Shown piece after piece: positions 17,746 through 26,624 of a DNA stretch of 56,451 nucleotides. The stretch lies in NCBI GenBank assembly GCA_025449935.1, contig JANWIJ010000025.1:1-56451 (forward strand), written 5' to 3'. Every line of letters starts with the position of its first letter. Positions within the stretch are counted from its first letter, which is position 1. The translations under genes and the position numbers were made by a program. The notes beneath the pieces were generated by a model, which saw only the letters and a program-made list of their open reading frames with translations, did not search any database and was not told where the DNA came from. Source of the DNA: Chitinophagaceae bacterium. GTDB lineage: Bacteria; Bacteroidota; Bacteroidia; Chitinophagales; Chitinophagaceae.

Positions 17746-19242
17746 ATGGTATTAAGCAGGATCTGGTCAGCATTTATCATTATTGCTGTGCTGGTGGCGG
17801 CCGCCCGGATGGTGGGCGGTGATGAAAAAATATTCACCCGGATGGTTGTCGGTAAATCGGGTGACAAATATGATAGTGTATATTATTATGCCCTTGGATC
17901 GCCCCTGAACCAGCAACTCTCCCCCAAATACGCTGATTTTTTAAAAGAGTATGGCTATTATAAAGTGGAAGATGTTCAGAAAGCATCGGTGCTGCTCTCT
18001 GACGGTATGCTGAATGATTCCGTGGCGGTGATGCAGGCGGGCAACAGTAATATTCAAACCTATACCTATTTGTCCATACAGAAAAAGCTGGTGCGCAAAG
18101 TTGACGGAATCATTGAAACAGCGAAGAATGCTGTGCTGGATATTATTTTTCCGCTGATTGGTATCCTGGCGTTGTTCATGGGATTCCTGAGTATCGCTGA
18201 AAAAGCAGGAGGGGTAAGGCTTTTGTCCAGGGTGATCTGGCCATTTTTTTCCCGCATATTCCCCGATTTACCAAAAGGACATCCGGCTACGGGACACATG
18301 ATGATGAATTTTTCGGCTAACCTGCTAAACCTTGATAATGCAGCCACGCCTTTTGGTTTAAAAGCCATGGAAAGCCTGCAGGAGTTAAATCCCAATAAGA
18401 CCGTGGCCTCGAATGCGCAAATTATGTTCATGGCACTGCATGCCTCTGGCCTTACACTGATACCGGTCACCATTATCGCCTTCCGGTCAGGATTGGGCGC
18501 GCAGAATGCTACGGATATTTTTATTCCCTGTATGATCGCCACCTTTGCCGCGACAATGGCGGCTATGTTTATAGTGTCCTACAAACAACGGATCAACCTA
18601 TTCCAGCCGGTGATCCTGGCCTGGGTAGGGGGCATATCGGCCATAATTACCCTGCTAGTTTTATATGTTACCGGTCTCAGCCCTTCCTATGCACAGTCGT
18701 TCTCGGGTATTTTAAGTAACGGGATCATCCTGCTGATATTTTTCCTGATCGTACTGGGTGGAGTATATAAGAAAATTGATGTGTTTGATGCATTTGTCGA
18801 GGGAGCCAGGGGAGGGTTTGAAACAGCGGTCCGCATCATTCCATATATAGTGGGTATGCTGGTGGCGATCAGTATGCTGCGAACCAGCGGCACATTTGAT
18901 GTGATCATTAATGGCGTGAAGAGTTTATTTGCAGCACTCGGTACCGATACCCGTTTTGTAGATGGCTTGCCTACGGCCCTGATAAAACCCATGAGCGGGA
19001 GTGGAGCCAGAGGAATGATGCTGGATACGATGAAAACTTTTGGCGCCGATTCCTTTGCCGGCAGACTGGCCTGCATTCTCCAGGGTTCTTCTGATACCAC
19101 GTTCTATGTCATTGCTGTCTATTTCGGGTCGGTGAGTATAAAGAATACCCGTTACGCGGTGGGTGCCATGTTGCTGGCTGATCTTGTGGGTATCATTACA
19201 GCCATCATTCTCTGTTATCTCTTTTTCGGGAACGCCTTATAA
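17746..19242 (+). CDS. SpmA-SpmB fusion, nucleoside-recognition (Gate) domain membrane protein
   Basis: The 498-residue integral membrane protein contains two nucleoside-recognition/Gate domains. The first half resembles SpmA (GHPATGHMMMNFSANLLNLD, NAATPFGLKAME). The second resembles SpmB (GSGARGMMLDTMKTFGADSF, ILQGSSDTTFYVIAVYFGS). In Bacillus these are separate spore maturation proteins; in non-sporing Bacteroidota the fused form is common and its role is unknown. An extracytoplasmic region of about 100 residues lies after the first membrane segment, followed by about eight more segments. It ends just before a bidirectional terminator. Confidence 0.9.
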   Translation: MVLSRIWSAFIIIAVLVAAARMVGGDEKIFTRMVVGKSGDKYDSVYYYALGSPLNQQLSPKYADFLKEYGYYKVEDVQKASVLLSDGMLNDSVAVMQAGNSNIQTYTYLSIQKKLVRKVDGIIETAKNAVLDIIFPLIGILALFMGFLSIAEKAGGVRLLSRVIWPFFSRIFPDLPKGHPATGHMMMNFSANLLNLDNAATPFGLKAMESLQELNPNKTVASNAQIMFMALHASGLTLIPVTIIAFRSGLGAQNATDIFIPCMIATFAATMAAMFIVSYKQRINLFQPVILAWVGGISAIITLLVLYVTGLSPSYAQSFSGILSNGIILLIFFLIVLGGVYKKIDVFDAFVEGARGGFETAVRIIPYIVGMLVAISMLRTSGTFDVIINGVKSLFAALGTDTRFVDGLPTALIKPMSGSGARGMMLDTMKTFGADSFAGRLACILQGSSDTTFYVIAVYFGSVSIKNTRYAVGAMLLADLVGIITAIILCYLFFGNAL

Positions 19243-19246
19243 ATAA

Positions 19247-19275
19247 AAAAGGCTGCCATAAAATGGCAGCCTTTT
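19247..19275. terminator. Bidirectional terminator between convergent genes
   Basis: The stem GGCTGCCAT / ATGGCAGCC with a three-base loop is flanked by an A run on the left and a T run on the right. It can serve both the SpmAB gene (+) and the DUF4397 gene (-). Confidence 0.88.
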
Positions 19276-19294
19276 CTCCGGGATTTTTTATGCA

Positions 19295-20089
19295 TTAGTA
19301 GTTAGCAAATACTGATAATGTCCTTGGATTGGTATTGGTCGTACCAGTTCCCCTGTATCCACCCCTGAACACCAGTGTGTAGCTTCGCTTGGCGGTTGGT
19401 GTAAGTACAGCTATTACATCCAGGAAAGCTGCTGGTACCGTCATGGTTGCCGGGCGGTAGTTCTGCAGGTTGGTCGTAGTACCTGTCGGACGGATATAAA
19501 ATGTATCGGTCACATCGGAATCGTAAGGAATAAATCCGGTAACATCGGTCACCTGTACATTCGTAAAGATATTCGCATTCCGTTTTTTTGAGTAAATATC
19601 GAAAGCCGGGATACCTGTTGGATTGTATACAAAATTGGCGAACCGTAACCGGGAACTTAAGTCCGAAGGAATCACGATATTGGTTTCAACCGTTTTTTGT
19701 TTTGGGGTAGTCGTCGTATCATACATAAAGAGCGTGTAGTTCTTACCGGCTGTCAGGTTTTCGGAAAATGACAGCGGGACCTGCGTGGAAGCGGTTAATG
19801 TATCCTTGACCAGGAAGGCCCTTACACCGCCCGGTACGCTGAATCCGTAGCCTGTGGTTGGAAATACACTGCCCAGCACCATGGCAGCACCATTGACAGG
19901 TTTTGAATCCACGTAAACATAATTACGCGCTGTCCCCACCATGGCATTATAAACCTGCAGGATACTGCTGTTTGTGAAACTATACTGACCGGGAACTTTT
20001 TCATCAAATGATTTCTTGCAGGAAATCCCCAGCGCTCCCGCAAGCAGGAGGCTGGCAATCCCAACAACATATATTTTTACTGATTTCAT
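19295..20089 (-). CDS. DUF4397 domain lipoprotein of the SusCD operon
   Basis: From ATG 20089 the 264-residue protein has a lipoprotein signal (VVGIASLLLAGALGISCKK, lipobox Cys). The mature part has two beta-rich repeats of the DUF4397 type (for example LTAGKNYTLFMYDTTTTP and PTAKRSYTLVFRGGYRGTG). It lies 22 bases after susD, so it is the last gene of susC-susD-DUF4397 on the minus strand. A longer in-frame reading to 20164 would overlap the susD end and lacks a signal peptide. DUF4397 proteins occur beside SusCD pairs as surface lipoproteins. A ligand-capture role is inferred, not shown. Confidence 0.85.
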   Translation of the reverse strand: MKSVKIYVVGIASLLLAGALGISCKKSFDEKVPGQYSFTNSSILQVYNAMVGTARNYVYVDSKPVNGAAMVLGSVFPTTGYGFSVPGGVRAFLVKDTLTASTQVPLSFSENLTAGKNYTLFMYDTTTTPKQKTVETNIVIPSDLSSRLRFANFVYNPTGIPAFDIYSKKRNANIFTNVQVTDVTGFIPYDSDVTDTFYIRPTGTTTNLQNYRPATMTVPAAFLDVIAVLTPTAKRSYTLVFRGGYRGTGTTNTNPRTLSVFANY

Positions 20090-20111
20090 AATAGTTTTTT
20101 TAGTGGTTAGT

Positions 20112-21758
20112 TTATGGTTTTGAATACCAGAGTTCTTTGGTAATATAATCCGGGGCAAAAGCACCCAGCCTGTTCAGCTCTGCAATATTATACAGGTACT
20201 CAGAATTATACCTGGGCCTTACCCGGTAGATCCATTTACCAAAATTGGTTGAGTAAAGATCAGTGCCTGTTGGCGGGGCAAATTCCCTGTAGACCTGCTG
20301 GCCGGTAACGGGATCAAGGTCAGTATAGTGGTATCTTCTCATATCCGTCCATGTTTCCACCACACCCCATGCATACATTGAAATATATTTCTGCATCATG
20401 ATGTGAGACAGTGTGAGGTTATCCGCGTTTGGAACAACCAATGGATTAGCGAGGAAAGTAGCCCTTGCAGCCGGGGTAATGCGGTTGCCCAACGGAACAG
20501 ACACTTCGTAATCGGCTATCAACTGGTCAAAATGAAGGTTGAGTGCCTTGATATATGCCAGTTGTGCGGCATTGTCCTGGTTGTCACGAAGCAAGGCTTC
20601 GGCTTTGATAAACTGGATCTCGCTGGCTGTTATGATCGGGAATATCGGCGCATTCTTAAAAATATAGCGGGAACCGGCATCACTGGAGGGAGCAGCCGTT
20701 GTTTGATAAAGACCTCCCCAGAAATTAGCTGAAGAATCACCTAACAATAGCCCGGCGCCTGCACCACCTCTGTTGGGAAGTATTCCGCGGAATGTTCCAT
20801 TTGGATTTTCGCGGATAATATACCATGCCCTGGGATCATTAGAGCCGGTTGGAAACTGGGCATTCCCTCCCCGCATCAGGTCTGCAATGAATTTGGTTTG
20901 TCTCAGCGTTCCAATATTACCACGGAAAGGGGACCAGTAACTATAGGTTCCCGTACCTCCCGCGTTCGACCACTTCAATGAAGTGTTCTCTGCATTGGTC
21001 TGCATGGCGAGGTCGCAATAATACACGACGGAATCTGGCTGGTATTCGGCTTTGTTGGTGATCCGGTTATAAGTTCTTGCCATAACCCCGTAAACAAATT
21101 TTTTCCATTTGTTTACATCACCGCCGTTCATATAAGCATCACCTATGGCCAGGTTGGCCTGGCTTACACCACCACCTGTTTTGGACAAATTCTCGATAGC
21201 CGCTTTGCAGAGTCTTTTTATTTCTTCGTATACTTCGGACTGGGGATCATACTTAAACACCAGTTGTTCCGGGTGGAATGCTTCATACAGGATGACATCA
21301 TCATGAATATCCGTCAATGTCAGCCATCCCCAGGCGCGGATAGCCTGGGCCACACCAACATAATCCCATTTCTCCTCCTCCGTTCCCCATTCAATGATCC
21401 GGCTGATATTTTGTCCCATGCCATAATAATGCATGGCCCAGATACTTCCGAGGATATCACTTTTATTGATGAAGTTATCTCCCATCTGGTCATACTGGTT
21501 GCCAGATGTATTGGTCGCCCAGTTCTGGATATAACGGCCGATATATTGCCCGTCGTTTTGAGGTCCGTACAGCGTTCCGTTCGCGGAGTGCTGGATACCC
21601 ATATTGGCGATAACTCCCGGCAGCAAGCTTTCAATTGGCTGCTTGATCTGCGCATTGGGATTTAAGAATGCTTCGTCTATTTTTTTCTTGCAGGATCCCA
21701 GCAGCAACAAAGAGGCTGCCGAAAAGATGCAAAGAAATTTATTGATTGTCTGTTTCAT
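20112..21758 (-). CDS. SusD/RagB family nutrient-binding outer-membrane lipoprotein
   Basis: The 548-residue protein has a lipoprotein signal (FSAASLLLLGSCKKKIDEAF). It is of the SusD-like type, with helical TPR scaffold segments such as YVGVAQAIRAWGWLTLTDIH near residue 125 and the C-terminal block IMMQKYISMYAWGVVETWTD. SusD proteins form the lid of the SusC transporter and bind the ligand at the surface. It is encoded 19 bases after susC, as usual. No glycosidase or protease gene accompanies the pair in this window, so the substrate cannot be guessed. Confidence 0.95.
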   Translation of the reverse strand: MKQTINKFLCIFSAASLLLLGSCKKKIDEAFLNPNAQIKQPIESLLPGVIANMGIQHSANGTLYGPQNDGQYIGRYIQNWATNTSGNQYDQMGDNFINKSDILGSIWAMHYYGMGQNISRIIEWGTEEEKWDYVGVAQAIRAWGWLTLTDIHDDVILYEAFHPEQLVFKYDPQSEVYEEIKRLCKAAIENLSKTGGGVSQANLAIGDAYMNGGDVNKWKKFVYGVMARTYNRITNKAEYQPDSVVYYCDLAMQTNAENTSLKWSNAGGTGTYSYWSPFRGNIGTLRQTKFIADLMRGGNAQFPTGSNDPRAWYIIRENPNGTFRGILPNRGGAGAGLLLGDSSANFWGGLYQTTAAPSSDAGSRYIFKNAPIFPIITASEIQFIKAEALLRDNQDNAAQLAYIKALNLHFDQLIADYEVSVPLGNRITPAARATFLANPLVVPNADNLTLSHIMMQKYISMYAWGVVETWTDMRRYHYTDLDPVTGQQVYREFAPPTGTDLYSTNFGKWIYRVRPRYNSEYLYNIAELNRLGAFAPDYITKELWYSKP

Positions 21759-21777
21759 ATTGTCAGTTATTTAATTT

Positions 21778-24700
21778 TTAAAAGGATGCTCTTATTCCAA
21801 TGTTAACCTGTAAAGGAGCTGACAAGGTACCGTAGTCAAACCCAAATGCGCCAACGCCACGTCCGGCGGCCGTGTTCCCGTTTACTGCAGGATCAGCACC
21901 GCTGTAATTGGTCATGAGGATAAGATCATTACCCGTGATATAGGCACTCAGGCTTTTAAAGGCCCGGATAAAATTCTTATCAAACGTATAGCTTAATGTC
22001 AGGTCCCTCAGGCGGAACCAGTTTACATCTCTTTCAATGAACTCTTCGTCAGGCAGCGTGTAGTAGGCATCATTAAAGGCAGGTATGATGGAAATGGTGT
22101 TTACGGTCGGCGTGCCGGTGTTCTGCAGCCCGTCATTCAGTACACCCTGTACCACTCTCGGCGTGTACCTGTCCTCGGTGTACTTACTAATACCATTCAC
22201 CGTCATGAAACGGTTGGTACCATTGAAGATATCTCCACCAACCTTCAGGTCCCACAGCATATTAAGCCTCCAGCCTTTCCAGCGGAAAGTATTGTTCCAG
22301 CCGGTTGTGAAATTTGGATTACGGTCACCGATTACTTTGAATGTTACATCGGTAATTGGCAAACCGTTTGCCGGGTTGATCAGTATCTGCCCCGCATTGT
22401 TACGGGAATAGGTAGATCCGGTTATTGATGTGGTAGGACCTCCCAGTGCGATGCCACCCCTTGCCGTGTACAGCCAGGTGTCTGCAATATAGTATTCAGA
22501 AACACTCGCCGGCAGGGCAATCACTTTATTCCGCATGCGGTTGAAGTTGAACCGCATATCCCAGTTAAATTTCTCACCCTTTATTACATTATAGTCCAGT
22601 ACTATTTCTACACCTTTATTGCGGGTAGAACCTGCATTCTGTGTGTTGAGTACAAAGCCGGTACCATAGCTCAGCCTGAAGTTCTCAATGATCTGTCCTT
22701 TATTTAACGTGTTGTAATAGGTGATGTCAATGCCCAGCCTGGTTTTTAATAACCTGAACTCTGTTCCAATCTCGTAAGTACTTTGTTTTTCAGGTTCCAG
22801 TTCTGCGTTGTTATTAAAGAACCCATAAGAATAACCTCCGCCGCTGGCCTGGTTGTCAACAAATACTGATTGAGTTGAATAAGGTGAATTGAGTCTTGCC
22901 GTACTGGCTCTTGAAGCACGTAGCTTCCAGTAAGACAGCAGGTTTCCTTTTTTCAATACGGGCAACAGATCACTCACGATCAGGCTCACACTCGCACCAG
23001 GATAGTTATACCTTCTGTTCTTTTCCGGGAGCGTGGAAGCTTCCTCGAAACGGTGTGTATAGTTCAGGAAGAGGTAGTTCCTGAAACTGACGGCAAATTC
23101 ACCGAAAAAGGCTAGTTGCCGCAGGGTAACATAATTGTATTCGCCGAATTTATTCCGGTTCAGTCTTAACCGTGTAACCGGCCTGGTAACATTACTGTCC
23201 ATATAATTGCCCATCAGCGCGGCCAGTTGTGCATCCGTTACGATGTTTCCATCCTTGTACATTTTACCGTTGCCGGTCAGGTTGGTTAAGCCCCCAACGG
23301 AATCGACCATGTTGGTGCCGTAAATGGCAAACATCTTGGTGGTATAATCCTGCCACATGGTGCCGCCCATCAGCCTCAGGTTGAAATTCTTGCCGATATC
23401 TTTTTTGGCGGTGGCGGTGATGGTGTGGTTATAACCTTCATACTTTCTCCAGTAATTATCCAGGCTACCTCCGCTGGCTGCTGTCACGTAGAATGATTGC
23501 GGGTGGAAAAACAGGAATCCTTCCTGGTTATAGGTGTCATACCCAAAACGACCAGACAGGCTAAGCCATTTAAGCGGGTAAATGTTAACGCCAAGGCTAT
23601 ATGTTTTCCGGCTAAGTTCATCTTTTCCGAAGTTGTTGTTTACATTCCATAACGGGTTGTCATATTCCCCGTTGGTGGATGTGCCTTCGAAAACATCCAG
23701 TTTATCTCCGGTCTGATCATTTTCAAAAGTCCTGATATCATTCGTGGCGGGCCAGATCAGCAGGCTCAGCAGGTAACCACCGGCACTTCTCAGTACTTTG
23801 TTATTGGTTGATTTGATATACGCGAAAGAAGGGGTGATGTCAATTTTTCCTTTCAGGAATTTTGTCGTGTTGGAGATCCTGAAATTATAACGGCGGAAAT
23901 CATTATTCGGCGTTACTCCCTTCTGGTCAAAAAAGCTGCCCGATACCCTGAACTTTGATTCAAGAAATCCAAAGTCAAGTCCCAGGTTATGCGTTTGTGA
24001 TGTTCCTGTCCTGAAAAAATTACCAAGGTTATCATAAAACTTTGTTCCCTCCGGTTGAGCCGGTCCGAAACGCCTGAAACTTAAACTTCCAACACCGTTT
24101 GTTCCGCCGGAATAAGTATCCAGGGTTTCCGGGAAACGTGTTACCCGCTGAACACGGAAACTGTTATCGTATTGTATGGCAAGTTTATTGGACTTGGCCT
24201 TGCGCGTTGTAATAAGAATGGCGCCGGAACTGGCCTGGCTGCCGTAAAGTGCAGTGGCTTCCGGGCCTTTTAATACCGTGATACTTTCGATATCATTGGG
24301 ATTAATATCCGCTATCCTGTTCTGGTAATCGCTGATCCGGTTGGGTTTGTCAGAGGCTAATCCATTGGTGGAACCGCCTGAAGAGGTTTCATTCAGCGTG
24401 GAATTATCCATGATCACACCATCCACAACATAAAGTGGCTGGTTGCTGAGTGATAAAGAGTTGAATCCGCGAAGTACAACTGAGGAAGAAGAACCTGCAA
24501 CACCGGAGGTCTGGTCCAGTGTTAAACCGGCTACACGTCCCTGCAGGCTGTTCAAAAAGTTTTCCCGCTGTGTTTCCTGGATTTCTTCACCTTTTACGGT
24601 TTGGGTAGAATAACCCAGTGACCTCGGGCTACGCTTGATATCCATCGCTGTGACAACTACTTCACCCATTGTATTATCGGCTGGCTTCAGGTTGATACCA

Positions 24701-24981
24701 ACCGAAGCATTATCACCCGGTTTTAATTCCTGGGTTTCGTAACCCACATAAGTGACCTGAAGTGTTTCCCCCGGGTTCACTTTAATGGAAAATTTTCCAT
24801 TGGCATCAGTTTGTACAATACGGCGGGTTCCCTTAACCCGGATCGTAACACCACTGAGCGGTGTCTTATTGTCCTCTGAAATAATTGTACCGGTGACGGT
24901 TCGTTCCTGGGCCTGTATAGCCGGTGGCAACAGGAGCATCATCAGCGATAAAACTAAGAACAATTGGAGAATTCTTCTCAT
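21778..24981 (-). CDS. SusC/RagA family TonB-dependent outer-membrane transporter
   Basis: The 1067-residue protein has a signal peptide ending near PPAIQAQ. A carboxypeptidase-D regulatory-like domain follows (about residues 27-110, VTGTIISEDNKTPLSGVTI). The TonB plug domain (GEVVVTAMDIKRSPRSLGYS, PLYVVDGVIMDN, GPEATALYGSQASSGAILI) precedes a 22-strand barrel ending in VNIGIRASF. It imports large ligands with its SusD partner using TonB energy. It is first of susC-susD-DUF4397, 49 bases downstream of a DeoR-type regulator gene on the same strand. Confidence 0.97.
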   Translation of the reverse strand: MRRILQLFLVLSLMMLLLPPAIQAQERTVTGTIISEDNKTPLSGVTIRVKGTRRIVQTDANGKFSIKVNPGETLQVTYVGYETQELKPGDNASVGINLKPADNTMGEVVVTAMDIKRSPRSLGYSTQTVKGEEIQETQRENFLNSLQGRVAGLTLDQTSGVAGSSSSVVLRGFNSLSLSNQPLYVVDGVIMDNSTLNETSSGGSTNGLASDKPNRISDYQNRIADINPNDIESITVLKGPEATALYGSQASSGAILITTRKAKSNKLAIQYDNSFRVQRVTRFPETLDTYSGGTNGVGSLSFRRFGPAQPEGTKFYDNLGNFFRTGTSQTHNLGLDFGFLESKFRVSGSFFDQKGVTPNNDFRRYNFRISNTTKFLKGKIDITPSFAYIKSTNNKVLRSAGGYLLSLLIWPATNDIRTFENDQTGDKLDVFEGTSTNGEYDNPLWNVNNNFGKDELSRKTYSLGVNIYPLKWLSLSGRFGYDTYNQEGFLFFHPQSFYVTAASGGSLDNYWRKYEGYNHTITATAKKDIGKNFNLRLMGGTMWQDYTTKMFAIYGTNMVDSVGGLTNLTGNGKMYKDGNIVTDAQLAALMGNYMDSNVTRPVTRLRLNRNKFGEYNYVTLRQLAFFGEFAVSFRNYLFLNYTHRFEEASTLPEKNRRYNYPGASVSLIVSDLLPVLKKGNLLSYWKLRASRASTARLNSPYSTQSVFVDNQASGGGYSYGFFNNNAELEPEKQSTYEIGTEFRLLKTRLGIDITYYNTLNKGQIIENFRLSYGTGFVLNTQNAGSTRNKGVEIVLDYNVIKGEKFNWDMRFNFNRMRNKVIALPASVSEYYIADTWLYTARGGIALGGPTTSITGSTYSRNNAGQILINPANGLPITDVTFKVIGDRNPNFTTGWNNTFRWKGWRLNMLWDLKVGGDIFNGTNRFMTVNGISKYTEDRYTPRVVQGVLNDGLQNTGTPTVNTISIIPAFNDAYYTLPDEEFIERDVNWFRLRDLTLSYTFDKNFIRAFKSLSAYITGNDLILMTNYSGADPAVNGNTAAGRGVGAFGFDYGTLSAPLQVNIGIRASF

Positions 24982-25030
24982 AGCTGTTTTTTTTTGATAT
25001 ATTAATAATAATAAGCAGTTCCAAAAATTA

Positions 25031-25780
25031 TCAGGCCACTTTTACCCCGGCCTCTATATAAGGTTTTAGTAAAGGATCATCAGCTTCTAATTCCGTGATC
25101 AGCATATCAATCTCGCTGAGCCCGCACACACGGATCGGTTGTACTGAATTTATCTTCTCGGCAATACTCAGGCACACCACTTTTTTTGAGGATTCTATCA
25201 TCGCCTTTTTAAGCTGCACCACTTCCCAGTCGTTGTCTGTTATTCCATGTTCAATATCAATAGCGTTAGTTCCCAAAAAACAAATATCAGGTTTCATCTG
25301 TTTTATTTTGGCGATCGCGTCCGAACCAACCGTGATCTTGGAGTTCTTGGAAATTTTATCACCGATCAGGATGACTTCTATATTCGGGTGGTGCATATAT
25401 TCCAGGATAACCGGTATACTTCCTGAAATAAAAGTTGCTTTAAGCTGGGGTGGTAAGGACCGGGCCAGCTCCATAATGGTGGTTCCACCGCTGGTCAGCA
25501 CAAACATGCCATTACTGATCAGCGCAATGGCTTTCTGGGCAATTGATTGTTTTTGATTTTGAGAGTAGACCCCGTTTACCGGGAAGGAAACCTGGTTGAA
25601 GGAATGTGATAATGCGCCACCGTGAACTTTTATGACTTTTCCCTCCTCGGCCAGTTCCTGTAAATCACGACGAATGGTATCTTCTGACACGTTTATTTCT
25701 GTGCAGAGCAAAGATGAAAGGACCCTGTTATGCAGGTTTACCTGGTGAAGGATATAGGCCTGCCTTTCCTTTTTCAGCAT
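25031..25780 (-). CDS. DeoR/GlpR family transcriptional regulator
   Basis: The 249-residue protein has an N-terminal DeoR helix-turn-helix (about residues 5-60, INVSEDTIRRDLQELAEEGK then VIKVHGGALS). The C-terminal sugar-phosphate sensor domain contains LTSGGTTIMELARSLP and CFLGTNAIDIEHGITDND. DeoR-type proteins usually repress sugar catabolism genes and release DNA on binding a phosphosugar. It precedes susC by 49 bases in the same direction and may be co-transcribed and control it. That link is inferred from position only. A small dyad (GCGGAATTCCCGC) lies about 30 bases upstream of its start and could be an operator. Confidence 0.92.
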   Translation of the reverse strand: MLKKERQAYILHQVNLHNRVLSSLLCTEINVSEDTIRRDLQELAEEGKVIKVHGGALSHSFNQVSFPVNGVYSQNQKQSIAQKAIALISNGMFVLTSGGTTIMELARSLPPQLKATFISGSIPVILEYMHHPNIEVILIGDKISKNSKITVGSDAIAKIKQMKPDICFLGTNAIDIEHGITDNDWEVVQLKKAMIESSKKVVCLSIAEKINSVQPIRVCGLSEIDMLITELEADDPLLKPYIEAGVKVA

Positions 25781-25925
25781 TCGTTAGTTTTGTATGACTA
25801 AAATAGCGGAATTCCCGCATAAAAACGCAGAAACCGGAAAATATTTGCAAAATGTGGAAATCAGGGCAAATCTTGTGAACAGCTGGTTCTACAGGAAAAA
25901 CTGCTGGAGGAGGTCAAATAAAAAT

Positions 25926-25942
25926 GCCCCGCAATGCGGGGC
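25926..25942 (-). terminator. Terminator of the small outer-membrane protein gene
   Basis: The stem GCCCCGC / GCGGGGC with a three-base loop is followed on the minus strand by ATTTTTATTT. It sits about 30 bases after the stop at 25972. Confidence 0.8.
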
Positions 25943-25971
25943 TATAAAACACTATAATTCTTGATCCATTT

Positions 25972-26460
25972 TTATTTTCCGAACGTGAACCGGGCCGTAA
26001 AGGCGACCGCTGCCGGCTCAAAATTTATATCGTTCACAATATTCAATTCCGGTTTCCAGTCAAGCGAGAGGTTTAACGGGATATTGGTGAATTTATAGTC
26101 AAGCCCGACTATTCCCTGTGCCCCGATGTTGGGGTCGGTTGATGTTTTTTGGGTATTGCTGTTGAATGTTTTTACAAAACCTACATAACCACCGGCACCA
26201 TAGAAATAAGTAAGCCCGGCCGCTGATAATGGCTTGTGAAATTCAACCAATGCGCCGATCGCCAGCGGATCCCCGAATGAAAGTAATCCTTCAATGGCTG
26301 TTCTTTCAGTAATAAAATGTTTGATGGAAACTGAATTGTTGACCATTGGCGCTGCGCTGCTCAGGCGCACACCCAGTGCGGTTCTGTAATCCTGGGCCTG
26401 GATGGAGGTGAAAGAAAAAATGCCAGTTGTTAAAAGGATGGCAAAGAAAATTTTTTTCAT
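25972..26460 (-). CDS. Small outer-membrane beta-barrel-like protein
   Basis: The 162-residue protein has a signal peptide (MKKIFFAILLTTGIFSFTSIQAQ). Its remainder has alternating strands and glycines (GLTYFYGAGGYVGFVK, GAQGIVGLDYKFTNIPLNL) and ends in a barrel-type C-terminus (FTARFTFGK). It resembles small eight-stranded outer-membrane proteins of Bacteroidota. No enzymatic motif is visible. It stands alone with its own terminator. Confidence 0.78.
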   Translation of the reverse strand: MKKIFFAILLTTGIFSFTSIQAQDYRTALGVRLSSAAPMVNNSVSIKHFITERTAIEGLLSFGDPLAIGALVEFHKPLSAAGLTYFYGAGGYVGFVKTFNSNTQKTSTDPNIGAQGIVGLDYKFTNIPLNLSLDWKPELNIVNDINFEPAAVAFTARFTFGK

Positions 26461-26550
26461 GGCTTTTTTGATTTTGCTGTATAGTGAACGAAAAATAATG
26501 CCCCGAAGTCTAAAGGAAATGCAAATGTTTGCCAGGGGATGAGAAGGGGA

Positions 26551-26612
26551 AGTGGGTAGTGGGTAGTGGGTAGTGGGTAGTGGGTAGTTGGTAGTGGGTA
26601 GTTGGTAGTGGT
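26551..26612 (+). repeat. Tandem heptamer array (AGTGGGT), about 8.9 units
   Basis: Eight full heptamers and a partial one follow each other. Units six and eight read AGTTGGT; the rest are AGTGGGT. The array lies 12 bases past the stop of the OstA-like gene, between it and the next gene on the minus strand. The apparent ORF through it encodes only a repeated LPTTHY pattern and is not a gene. Confidence 0.9.
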
Positions 26613-26624
26613 ATCAACCCGGAC

